Source of the DNA: Chloroflexi bacterium RBG_13_53_26
Lineage (GTDB): Bacteria > Chloroflexota > Dehalococcoidia > UBA2247 > RBG-13-53-26
Direction of reading: 5' to 3'
DNA length: 14,410 bases
Assembly (NCBI GenBank): GCA_001795035.1
Contig: MGMW01000030.1
Location: 1-14,410 of the forward strand
Both the position numbers and the translations under genes were made by a program. This document shows, piece by piece, positions 7,973-14,410 of this stretch. The first letter of the stretch is position 1; each line of letters starts with the position of its first letter. Below the pieces are notes generated by a model that saw nothing but the letters and a program-made list of their open reading frames with translations, made no database searches and had not been told where the DNA came from.

Positions 7973-8005
7973 AGGGATAGCTTTTGTGTTTGGAAAGCTG
8001 TCCCT
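7973..8005 (+). terminator. Intergenic hairpin, possible weak terminator or processing site
   Basis: AGGGATAGCTTT (7973-7984) pairs with AAAGCTGTCCCT (7994-8005) over 12 bp with a single G-U pair and a 9-base loop. The trailing bases, CTTATATT, are only partly U-rich, so full Rho-independent termination is doubtful. It could attenuate transcription between the EMO-like gene and the hdr-flx genes, or set different mRNA levels for the two halves. Confidence 0.35.
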
Positions 8006-8032
8006 CTTATATTGGCTTTGACCGAGGGCAAG

Positions 8033-8040
8033 AAAGGGAG
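8033..8040 (+). promoter_or_regulatory. Ribosome binding site that fixes an ATA start at 8049
   Basis: AAAGGGAG (8033-8040) is a strong Shine-Dalgarno match and lies 8 bases upstream of ATA at 8049. No ATG, GTG or TTG occurs in this frame between the in-frame stop TGA (8019-8021) and the ATG at 8160. The site supports initiation at 8049 rather than at 8160. Confidence 0.6.
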
Positions 8041-8048
8041 TTTGCACC

Positions 8049-9194
8049 ATACCGGTATCCCCGTTTAAGGAAGCGATAGACGCTGTAGTTGAGTCAGGGG
8101 GCAATGCTCTGAAGCAGTGCTACCAGTGTGGCCTCTGCACTGGCACCTGCCCCTGGAACATGGTGAGGAGTTTCCCCACCCGCAAGTTGATCCACCAGTC
8201 CCAGCTCGGCGTGGTGGATTTCGAGAGTGAGGATACCTGGATATGTGCCACCTGCCGGGCCTGCGTGGCCCGTTGCCCCCGTGGCGTGGCCATAATAGAT
8301 ATCATGAAGGCTCTCCGCAGCGTGGTGGTGGGGATGGGGGCCGGTCACGTTCCTGATTCGTTACGGGTAACTCTGAAGAACATCGCTGGAACGGGCAATC
8401 CCCTAGGCGAAGCGGCGGAGAAGCGAACCGATTGGGCGAAGGATCTTGAGGTAAAGACCTTCACCAAGGGTACGGAGATACTATATTTCTCGTGCTGCAT
8501 ACCGGCCTATGATCCCAACATCAAGAGAGTTGCCCGGGCTACGGCCAGTCTGCTCAATAAGGCGGGGGTCAGCTTCGGCATCATCGGCGCGCGGGAGAGC
8601 TGCTGCGGCGAGAGCGTGCGCAAGGCGGGAAACGAGAGCCTCTTCCAGACCCTGGCGCAGAGCAACATCAGCGCTTTTTCGGAGAACGGCGTTACAAAGG
8701 TAGTCGTCAGTTCTCCGCACTGCTACCACACCTTCAAGAATGAGTACCCTGAGCTGGGGAGCAATATCGAAGTGGTTCACTTCACTCAATACCTGGCGGA
8801 GCTTATCCGAGAGGGACGGTTGAAGCCGACCAGGGAAACGAACCTGAAGGTTACCTACCACGATCCGTGCTACCTGGGCCGTCACAATAGTGTTTACGAT
8901 GAACCGAGGGAGATACTGAGGAGCATCCCGGGGCTGGACCTGGTGGAGATGGTGGATCACCGGGAGAACAGCCTCTGCTGCGGAGGGGGCGGCAGCAGGA
9001 TATGGCAGGAGACCAAGAAGGGCGAGAGGCTCTCCGATCTCAGGCTGGATCAGGCAGTAGCCACAGGAGCCAGCGTGCTGGCTACCGCCTGTCCGTACTG
9101 CATGCTCAATTTCGAGGACAGCATATTGACTTCGGACAGAAGCGATGTCATCAAGCTCAAGGAGATATCGGAGCTGGTTCTGGAAGCACTGTAG
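8049..9194 (+). CDS. Fused HdrC-HdrB-like heterodisulfide reductase subunit (ATA start)
   Basis: Cytoplasmic Fe-S protein of about 381 residues, joining an HdrC-type ferredoxin to an HdrB-type catalytic part and expected to pair with the HdrA encoded next. The first ATG in frame (8160) would remove the first cluster motif CYQCGLCTGTC (C24/C27/C30/C34 counted from 8049). The frame is open and homologous-looking back to an ATA at 8049 with a good ribosome site, so I start there; ATA is a rare start and could also be an ATG with a base change. The second cluster uses C66/C69/C72/C76. CCG domain 1 has C150, C185/C186 and C225, but the usual CxxC reads SPHC, so one ligand is Ser222. CCG domain 2 is complete (C274, C310/C311, C348/C351). 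The C-terminal half closely resembles that of the EMO-like protein. The disulfide or other substrate is unknown. Confidence 0.82.
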   Translation: MPVSPFKEAIDAVVESGGNALKQCYQCGLCTGTCPWNMVRSFPTRKLIHQSQLGVVDFESEDTWICATCRACVARCPRGVAIIDIMKALRSVVVGMGAGHVPDSLRVTLKNIAGTGNPLGEAAEKRTDWAKDLEVKTFTKGTEILYFSCCIPAYDPNIKRVARATASLLNKAGVSFGIIGARESCCGESVRKAGNESLFQTLAQSNISAFSENGVTKVVVSSPHCYHTFKNEYPELGSNIEVVHFTQYLAELIREGRLKPTRETNLKVTYHDPCYLGRHNSVYDEPREILRSIPGLDLVEMVDHRENSLCCGGGGSRIWQETKKGERLSDLRLDQAVATGASVLATACPYCMLNFEDSILTSDRSDVIKLKEISELVLEAL

Positions 9195-9218
9195 CCAGCA
9201 TACAAGGTGGTTTGAAAG

Positions 9219-11216
9219 ATGGCCAGGATAGGGGTTTTCATATGTCATTGCGGTACCAACATTGCCGGCACCGTTGACATAAACGGGGTAGTCGAGGCAG
9301 CGAAGCAGATGCCCATGGTGGTGCATGCTGCAGAGAACAAATACAACTGCAGCGAGCCGGGGCAGGCCCTCATTCGCGATGCCATCGTTGAGCACAGGCT
9401 CAACCGCGTTGTCATTGCTGCCTGTTCACCGCGGATGCACGAGAACACCTTCCGCAAGACTGTGGCGGCAGCCGGCCTGAACCCCTACCTTCTGGAGATA
9501 GCCAATCTTCGGGAGCATTGCAGTTGGGTTCACGGCGATGGGAAAGAAGCAGCTACCATAAAAGCTATGGAGTTGATCAGGATGGCGGTGGCCAAGGTCG
9601 CTCGCCATGAGCAACTGTTTCCCAAGCAAGTGCCGTTGACCAAGCGGGCTCTGATCATTGGCGGCGGTATCTCTGGAATCCAGGCGGCCCTGGATATCGC
9701 CAACGCCGGCCACAAGGTAGTACTTGTGGAGCGCGAGCCCACCATCGGTGGGCGCATGGCTCAGTTGGACAAGACCTTTCCCACCCTCGACTGCTCTTCA
9801 TGTATCCTCACGCCCAAGATGGTAGAAGTGGCCCAGCATCCCAATATCACCCTGCTCACCTCTGCCGAAGTGAAAGAAGTCAAGGGCTTCGTGGGCAATT
9901 TCGAGGTCAGCATTCTTCAGAAAACGAGGAAGGTTGACCACACCAAATGTACTGGCTGTGGTATCTGCTGGCAGAAGTGTCCGGAGAAGGCACCTTCGGA
10001 GTTTGATGTGGGGATGGGGAAGCGCACTTCAATCTATATTCCGTTCCCTCAGGCTGTACCTCCGAAGCCCGTCATAGATACCAGTAGTTGCCGTTATTAC
10101 AAGTACCTGCGATTCATGGAGGAGAAGAAGGAGGGCAAGCCGCCACCCCAATGCCGGGTCTGCGAGAAGCTCTGCCCGGTAAATGCCATTGACTGGGAGC
10201 AAAAGGACGAGATTTTGACGGAGAAGTTCGGGGCTATTATTGTGGCTACGGGTTACAAGCCCTTTGATCCAACGATCTACAGCGAGCTGGGCTTCGGGAG
10301 GCATCCCGATGTCATCACCGGTCTGCAGTTGGAGCGGATGATGAGCGCCTCTGGACCTGCCAGTGGCGAGGTGACCCGTCCCTCCACCGGTGAACATCCC
10401 AAGGATGTGGTGTTCCTCACCTGCGTTGGCTCCAGAGACGAACAGAGAGGTCGGACCTACTGCAGCAAGGTCTGCTGCATGTATATAGCCAAGCACGCTA
10501 TCATGCTTAAGGAGCATGACCCTGAGGTGCAATGCTATGTCTTCTACATGGACGTCCGGACAGTGAGCAAGGACTATGAGGAATTCTACAAGCGAGCCCA
10601 GGAGAGCGGTACCATATACATTCGGGGTAAGGTGTCGCAAATACGTCAGGAGGATGGCAAACTCATCGTCCGGGGTGAGGATACGCTACTGGGGGAAATG
10701 GTGGAGATCCCGGCCGATATGGTGGTACTAGCTATCGGCATGGAGCACAATCCGGGTGCGGTGGAACTGGCACAGGCCCTGAAGGTCAGCTACGATGTCA
10801 ACGAATTGTTTATCGAGGCCCATCCCAAGCTGCGTCCGGTGGAGACGATGAGCGACGGTGTCTTTGTGGCCGGTGCTTGCGTCGGCCCGCGGGACATTCC
10901 CGAATCCGTGGCCAGCGGGGGCGCTGCTGCAGCCAAGGTGGCTGTGCTGTTCAGTCAGGATTTCCTCACCACCGATCCGATGGTGGCCGTGATCGATCAA
11001 ATGAAGTGCGGCGGCTGCCTGCTCTGTACCAAGGTATGTCCTTTCAAGGCTATCGATACTCAGGTTCTCAGGGATGGTCGCACCGTGGCAGTAGTCAATG
11101 AAAGCCTGTGCAAAGGCTGCGGCCTGTGTGTAGCTGCCTGCCGGTTTGGAGCGCCCAACCTGCGAGGGTTCACCCAGCAGCAATTGCTGGCCGAGGTAAC
11201 ATCTCTATGGCAGTAG
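9219..11216 (+). CDS. hdrA: HdrA, FAD-containing heterodisulfide reductase subunit A
   Basis: Flavin subunit of 665 residues at the centre of Hdr complexes, where FAD can bifurcate or confurcate electrons between a donor module, ferredoxin and HdrB. The N-terminal HdrA domain (1-135) contains C9, C11 and C69. The FAD fold starts with IIGGGISG (146-153) and GGRM (177-180), followed by LDCSSCILTPKM (190-201). A central ferredoxin-like insert uses C244/C247/C250/C254 and C312/C315/C319 with C291 nearby. TCVGSRDEQRGRTYCSKVCC (401-420) is a family signature. The C-terminus carries two [4Fe-4S] motifs (C597/C600/C603/C607 and C631/C634/C637/C641). The protein is a single, not duplicated, HdrA. The ATG has AAGGTGG (9203-9209) 9 bases upstream. 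The 3' end overlaps the MvhD gene by 10 bases. No hydrogenase genes are present, so the donor is probably the Flx module downstream. Confidence 0.95.
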   Translation: MARIGVFICHCGTNIAGTVDINGVVEAAKQMPMVVHAAENKYNCSEPGQALIRDAIVEHRLNRVVIAACSPRMHENTFRKTVAAAGLNPYLLEIANLREHCSWVHGDGKEAATIKAMELIRMAVAKVARHEQLFPKQVPLTKRALIIGGGISGIQAALDIANAGHKVVLVEREPTIGGRMAQLDKTFPTLDCSSCILTPKMVEVAQHPNITLLTSAEVKEVKGFVGNFEVSILQKTRKVDHTKCTGCGICWQKCPEKAPSEFDVGMGKRTSIYIPFPQAVPPKPVIDTSSCRYYKYLRFMEEKKEGKPPPQCRVCEKLCPVNAIDWEQKDEILTEKFGAIIVATGYKPFDPTIYSELGFGRHPDVITGLQLERMMSASGPASGEVTRPSTGEHPKDVVFLTCVGSRDEQRGRTYCSKVCCMYIAKHAIMLKEHDPEVQCYVFYMDVRTVSKDYEEFYKRAQESGTIYIRGKVSQIRQEDGKLIVRGEDTLLGEMVEIPADMVVLAIGMEHNPGAVELAQALKVSYDVNELFIEAHPKLRPVETMSDGVFVAGACVGPRDIPESVASGGAAAAKVAVLFSQDFLTTDPMVAVIDQMKCGGCLLCTKVCPFKAIDTQVLRDGRTVAVVNESLCKGCGLCVAACRFGAPNLRGFTQQQLLAEVTSLWQ

Positions 11217-11626
11217 ACTTTGAGCCCAGAATAGTGGGATTTCTGTGCAACTGGTGCAGCTATGCCGGGGCAGACATGGCGGGCACTGCCCGCATCTGCT
11301 ACCCTTCGAATATCCGCATCATACGGGTGCCCTGCTCAGCCAGGATTGACCCCCTGCTGGTGGTCAAGGCGTTCCAGCTCGGGGCTGACGGTGTCCTGGT
11401 TGCCGGCTGCCATCCTGGAGATTGTCACTACACGGAAGGCAACTACTATTCCAGGCGTCGTTTCGCCATGCTTCACCCGTTTCTGGAATACCTGGGTATT
11501 GAAAGAGAGAGATTCTGGCTGCAGTGGGTCTCGGCCTCCGAGGGAAAGAAGTTCTCCCAGGTGGTTTCGACCTTCACAGATGGTCTGATCAAGCTGGGAC
11601 CCAGGAAGGCGGTTACGGTCCAATGA
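11207..11626 (+). CDS. flxD: MvhD/FlxD [2Fe-2S] electron transfer subunit
   Basis: A 139-residue protein of the MvhD family, which relays electrons from a hydrogenase or dehydrogenase module to HdrA. The five expected cysteines are present: C14 and C17 in CNWC, C43 in VPCS, and C68 and C73 in GCHPGDCHY, along with GADMAG (21-26) and AFQLGADGVLV (55-65). Length is typical. The ATG at 11207 is chosen because the alignment with the family begins there and GAGG (11193-11196) is upstream; the open frame extends to 11108 within hdrA but without homology. It overlaps hdrA by 10 bases and the next gene by ATGA. Being between hdrA and flxC, it corresponds to FlxD of hdrCBA-flxDCBA operons rather than to a hydrogenase partner. 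Confidence 0.93.
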   Translation: MAVDFEPRIVGFLCNWCSYAGADMAGTARICYPSNIRIIRVPCSARIDPLLVVKAFQLGADGVLVAGCHPGDCHYTEGNYYSRRRFAMLHPFLEYLGIERERFWLQWVSASEGKKFSQVVSTFTDGLIKLGPRKAVTVQ

Positions 11627-12495
11627 GTGCCGCCATGGATCAGACAGCCCAGATCCGCCAGAAAGCCAGGGAGCTTCTGGAGAACAAAGTTGTGGACTGC
11701 GTTATAGGCTATGAGCGTGCCACCGATGGGGTGAATGCCCGACCCCTGTTTGTCTATGAGCCAGAGGAGGCAGACAGGCTCATCTTCGATCAGACCTGCA
11801 CTCACAACCTGACCAGGTATCTACTCAATCGCAAGGGCAAACCCACCGCTATTGTCGTCAAGCCCTGCGATTCGCGGGCCATCAACCTGCTTCTCAATGA
11901 AAGCCAGCTTCAGAGGGAGAAAATCCATATCATTGGCGTGGTCTGTCCCGGTGTAGTGGAAAGACAATGGAGGCAGGCCAGCGCGAAACTGCTCAATGCC
12001 TGCCAGGTGTGTCAGCAACACGTACCGGTGATCTACGATGTTCTGGTAGGCGAACTGCCTTCAGAGCCGACCGTTGCCGAGCACTATCCTGATGTTGTGG
12101 AGATGGAAGCGAAATCGGCAGAGGAGAGACAGGTGTTCTGGAAAGAGCAGTTCAGTCGCTGTATACGCTGTTATGCCTGCCGTCAGGCCTGTCCTGGCTG
12201 CTATTGTCCCGAGTGCTTCGCGGAGCGGCTGGATCCTTTGTGGGTCGGCATCAGGATCGCTCCCGGGGAAAATGAGGTTTGGAATACCATACGCGCCTTC
12301 CATCTGGCGGGACGGTGCATCGGGTGCTACCAGTGTGAGCAGGTCTGCCCGGTGGACATCCCGCTCAGCCTGCTCAACCGCAAGCTGGAGAAGGAGGTCC
12401 TGGGGCTGTTCAATTTCCAGGCGGGCATGGATGCCGAGACCTCGCCGCCCTTCTCTACGTTCAAGAAAGAGGAGAAACTGGGGATAGGCGAATGA
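11623..12495 (+). CDS. flxC: FlxC-like iron-sulfur subunit of the NADH:Hdr module
   Basis: A 290-residue cytoplasmic Fe-S protein. Residues 75-110 carry VVKPCDSRAINLLL and VVCPG, a motif shared with FlxB/AsrA-like and FrhB-like proteins. The C-terminal half has two [4Fe-4S] motifs, C180/C183/C186/C190 and C232/C235/C238/C242, plus an extra Cys group, C193/C195/C198, and C127/C130 before them. The ATG at 11623 overlaps the TGA of the MvhD gene (ATGA), with AGGAAGG about 14 bases upstream; the open frame upstream of it is a shadow of flxD. ATG 11635 (Met5) is a possible alternative. Gene order and family support FlxC of the FlxABCD complex, which passes electrons from NADH to HdrABC in Desulfovibrio; assigning C rather than B rests on order. 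Confidence 0.82.
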   Translation: MSAAMDQTAQIRQKARELLENKVVDCVIGYERATDGVNARPLFVYEPEEADRLIFDQTCTHNLTRYLLNRKGKPTAIVVKPCDSRAINLLLNESQLQREKIHIIGVVCPGVVERQWRQASAKLLNACQVCQQHVPVIYDVLVGELPSEPTVAEHYPDVVEMEAKSAEERQVFWKEQFSRCIRCYACRQACPGCYCPECFAERLDPLWVGIRIAPGENEVWNTIRAFHLAGRCIGCYQCEQVCPVDIPLSLLNRKLEKEVLGLFNFQAGMDAETSPPFSTFKKEEKLGIGE

Positions 12496-13484
12496 GCCAA
12501 TTCATCTCGAAACAGCATCTTCTTTCCTGGTTAGGGCAACTGATGGAGAACCGCCATCTGGTTGCGCCTGCCAGAGTTGATGGACTCATTCTTTTCAAGG
12601 AAGTCGGCCGTGTAGAAGACATTGTCTTCGATTATGAGAACACGACGCTTTCTCCTAAGGAGTGGTTCTTCCCCAAGACAGAGACGCTGTTCTATGTTGA
12701 AAGGAAAGATGGGAAGGTGGAATTGCTGCCTCCCGAGATAGAGAAAGAGACTGTGATCTTCGGCATCCGCCCCTGCGATGCCAGAGGTATCACCATACTG
12801 GATCTGCCTTATCTGGCAGACCCAGCCGACACCTTCTACCGTCAGCACCGTGAGAAGACGGCCATGGTGGGCCTTTCCTGTTTGACTGCCTGCCCCGAGT
12901 GCTTTTGCGAGAGCATGGGCAGTGGCCCGCAGGACACCGCTGGCCTGGATATCATGCTCACGGAAGTGAAGGACGGTTACCTGGTGGAAATCCTCACTGA
13001 GAAGGGCAAATCTCTACTTTCAGAGGGATTGTTATCCACAGCGGACCTGCCGAAACCGAAGGCTCCTAAGACTGCGGCTGTGCCCAGCGAAGGCGTTGTT
13101 CAGAAGATGCGCCAGGCATTCGACAGCGCCTACTGGAGTCGCGTGGCGGACAGATGTATTCACTGCAATGTCTGTGCCTATGTCTGCCCCACCTGCTACT
13201 GTTTCGATGTACGTGATTACACCGACAAAGGCAGGACCGAGCGGGTGCGCAGTTGGGAGAGCTGTCAGTCGCCGGGGTTCACCAAGATTGCCGGCGGCCA
13301 CGATCCTCGGGCCAACAAAGGAGCCCGCATGAGGCAGAGGTTCGGCCACAAGCTGCTCTATTTCCCGGAGCAGTTTGGTCCTCTACATTGTGTTGGTTGC
13401 GGCAGATGCGTCAGGTCCTGTCCGGTGAACATAGATATTCGGGAGATCATAGAGGACGTTCAGAAGATGGGAGCACCGAAGTGA
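12492..13484 (+). CDS. flxB: FlxB-like 4Fe-4S subunit (AsrA-related)
   Basis: A 330-residue cytoplasmic Fe-S protein related to sulfhydrogenase/anaerobic sulfite reductase subunit A. The N-terminal domain has FGIRPCDARGITIL (90-103), parallel to KPCDSRAINLL in FlxC, then C130/C134/C137/C139 in CLTACPECFC. Two [4Fe-4S] motifs follow: C222/C225/C228/C232, with C235 and C237, and C300/C303/C306/C310. It overlaps flxC by ATGA and flxA by GTGA, so the three subunits are probably made in equal amounts. Its job would be electron transfer between the FlxA flavin and FlxC/FlxD. An AsrA role in sulfite reduction is less likely, because no AsrC-type sirohaem protein is encoded here. Confidence 0.85.
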   Translation: MSQFISKQHLLSWLGQLMENRHLVAPARVDGLILFKEVGRVEDIVFDYENTTLSPKEWFFPKTETLFYVERKDGKVELLPPEIEKETVIFGIRPCDARGITILDLPYLADPADTFYRQHREKTAMVGLSCLTACPECFCESMGSGPQDTAGLDIMLTEVKDGYLVEILTEKGKSLLSEGLLSTADLPKPKAPKTAAVPSEGVVQKMRQAFDSAYWSRVADRCIHCNVCAYVCPTCYCFDVRDYTDKGRTERVRSWESCQSPGFTKIAGGHDPRANKGARMRQRFGHKLLYFPEQFGPLHCVGCGRCVRSCPVNIDIREIIEDVQKMGAPK

Positions 13485-14314
13485 AGTCCGACAGCCCCTT
13501 TGTGCCGTATCTGGCCACGCTCCAGGACTCGATTGACCTGACGCCTGATGTCAGACTTTTCAGGATCGAGATCGACGACCCTGAGGTCAGGGCGAACTTC
13601 GACTACAGCCCGGGGCAGTTCATCTTCGTCTCCGCCTTCGGCACAGGGGAGTCTCCATTTGGGCTAACCTCAGTTGCCTATCGCAAAGGGCCGCTGGAGG
13701 TGGCCGTCAGGAAGGTGGGCACGGTCACTGGCTCCCTTCACGAGCTGGAGCCGGGGGCAGCCGTAGGAGTGAGGGGGCCGTTTGGGAATCACTTCCCGCT
13801 CGATGAGTTCAAGGGCAAGAACGTCCACATCATCGGTGGCGGCATCGGTTTTGCGCCGCTGCGCCCTGTTATCCTCACTATTCTGGATCACAGAGCTGAC
13901 TATGGAGAGCTGCTCATCATCAATGGGGCCCGTACTCCGCAGGACCTGGTCTTTGCCAGCGAGTTCGACACCTGGGCGGGGTCTCCGAAAACGAAGCTGG
14001 AGCTCACCGTTGACGCCGGTGACAAGAGCTGGACCGGCCGCGTAGCCCTCATCCCCTCGGTGGTCAAGGAATTGAACCTCTCACCGGACAACGCTGTGGC
14101 CGTCATCTGCGGGCCGCCGATTATGATCCACTTCACACTCATTGAACTGAAGAAGCTGGGCTTTGGCGACAATCAGATCGTCACCACGCTTGAGGGCAAG
14201 ATGAAGTGTGGGCTTGGCAAGTGCGCCCGCTGCAACGTGGGTGAGAAGTATATCTGTAAAGACGGCCCGGTCTTCACGCTGGAGCAAATCTCAAAACTGC
14301 TGGAGCAGTTCTAA
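13481..14314 (+). CDS. flxA: FlxA-like FAD/NAD(P)-binding oxidoreductase (AsrB/HydG family)
   Basis: A 277-residue ferredoxin-NADP reductase-type flavoprotein, the probable NAD(P)H entry or exit point of the complex. The FAD domain shows SPGQFIFVSAFG (43-54) and ESPFGLTS (57-64); the nucleotide domain shows IIGGGIGFAPLRPV (117-130) and CGPPIMIHFTL (210-220). A C-terminal [2Fe-2S] motif uses C243, C248, C251 and C259, as in dihydroorotate dehydrogenase electron-transfer subunits and AsrB. The GTG at 13481 overlaps the flxB stop (GTGA) and has GGGAG (13469-13473) 7 bases upstream; the longer frame back to 13253 is inside flxB and shows no homology. NADH rather than NADPH is assumed from characterised Flx. 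Last gene of the + strand cluster. Confidence 0.9.
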   Translation: MKSDSPFVPYLATLQDSIDLTPDVRLFRIEIDDPEVRANFDYSPGQFIFVSAFGTGESPFGLTSVAYRKGPLEVAVRKVGTVTGSLHELEPGAAVGVRGPFGNHFPLDEFKGKNVHIIGGGIGFAPLRPVILTILDHRADYGELLIINGARTPQDLVFASEFDTWAGSPKTKLELTVDAGDKSWTGRVALIPSVVKELNLSPDNAVAVICGPPIMIHFTLIELKKLGFGDNQIVTTLEGKMKCGLGKCARCNVGEKYICKDGPVFTLEQISKLLEQF

Positions 14315-14339
14315 GGTTAGCGGCCGACAGGTCCTTCCT

Positions 14340-14410
14340 TCACCACCGAATCACACTAGCTCCCCATGTGAAACCAGACCCAAAGGCCACCATCATCATG
14401 AGATCGCCTT
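14340..14410 (-). CDS. fabH: C-terminal fragment of 3-oxoacyl-ACP synthase III (FabH-like)
   Basis: Only the last 22 complete codons are inside the window; the 5' part lies beyond position 14410. Read on the - strand, they end in VAFGSGFTWGASVIRW followed by TGA (14342-14340). This closely matches the usual FabH/KASIII C-terminus (VAFGAGxTWGAxxxRW). The enzyme condenses acetyl-CoA (or another acyl-CoA) with malonyl-ACP to start fatty acid synthesis. It converges on flxA with 25 bases between the stops, where no convincing terminator is seen. It marks the end of the redox cluster and is probably unrelated to it. Confidence 0.7.
   Translation of the reverse strand, partial: GDLMMMVAFGSGFTWGASVIRW

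Noticed and set aside
8481..9395. 304-codon open frame on the - strand across HdrCB and HdrA
   Set aside because: It runs through two conserved + strand genes and their gap, and shows no domain.
11108..11206. N-terminal extension of the MvhD protein inside hdrA
   Set aside because: Its codons are the out-of-frame reading of the HdrA ferredoxin region; family similarity begins only at 11207.
9219..11626. Hydrogenase-linked Mvh-Hdr complex
   Set aside because: HdrA and MvhD are present, but no mvhA or mvhG NiFe hydrogenase genes are in the window; Flx genes take their place.
12492..14314. Anaerobic sulfite reductase AsrAB
   Set aside because: Both proteins resemble AsrA and AsrB, but there is no asrC sirohaem gene and the order next to hdrA and mvhD fits flxBA better.
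14315..14339. Rho-independent terminator between flxA and the convergent fabH fragment
   Set aside because: The 25 bases contain no stable stem followed by a U-tract on either strand.

Overview
The window is a tightly packed redox gene cluster from an anaerobic bacterium. Nine intact genes, and a tenth that needs a non-standard start codon, all read on the + strand. The last 71 bases hold the 3' end of a convergent fabH-like gene on the - strand. Moderate-to-high GC, a Tat-exported molybdopterin-family protein, many [4Fe-4S] proteins, CCG-domain heterodisulfide reductase (Hdr) homologues and bacterial-type FabH point to a strict anaerobe. Dehalococcoidia-like Chloroflexota or a sulfate-reducing/syntrophic lineage are possible hosts, but this is inference and no phylogenetic marker in the window settles it.

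Layout. (1) 1-122: leader with a candidate promoter. (2) 123-4345: a three-gene quinone-linked complex of the PsrABC/Qrc/alternative complex III type, made of a Tat-exported molybdopterin-oxidoreductase-family subunit, a four-cluster ferredoxin subunit and an NrfD-type membrane subunit. (3) 4345-5592: an unusual cytoplasmic Fe-S protein with two ferredoxin domains flanking a degenerate MvhD-like domain and a C-terminal CxxC pair set. (4) 5597-5821: a 74-residue protein with two membrane segments. (5) 5874-7913: a membrane Fe-S oxidoreductase with a b-cytochrome-like domain, a ferredoxin domain and two CCG domains, resembling EMO (ETF:menaquinone oxidoreductase) or a DsrM-DsrK fusion. (6) 7914-8048: an intergenic stretch with a hairpin and promoter-like elements. 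(7) 8049-14314: fused HdrC-HdrB, HdrA, MvhD/FlxD, FlxC, FlxB and FlxA, in the order known for hdrCBA-flxDCBA operons. From HdrA to FlxA the genes overlap (10-base, ATGA, ATGA and GTGA junctions), implying translational coupling.

Working model (inference). FlxA takes electrons from NAD(P)H through FAD and a [2Fe-2S] cluster. FlxB, FlxC and FlxD/MvhD pass them to the HdrA flavin, where bifurcation can couple ferredoxin to a disulfide-like or other acceptor at the HdrB-type CCG clusters. The membrane EMO-like protein and the CISM/NrfD complex would link this soluble pool to menaquinone, with the 415-residue protein as a possible cytoplasmic adaptor. The most unusual points are the absence of a Cys/Sec molybdenum ligand in the large subunit, the degenerate MvhD sandwich protein with a perfect 16-bp hairpin inside its gene, and the apparent ATA start of the HdrCB gene.
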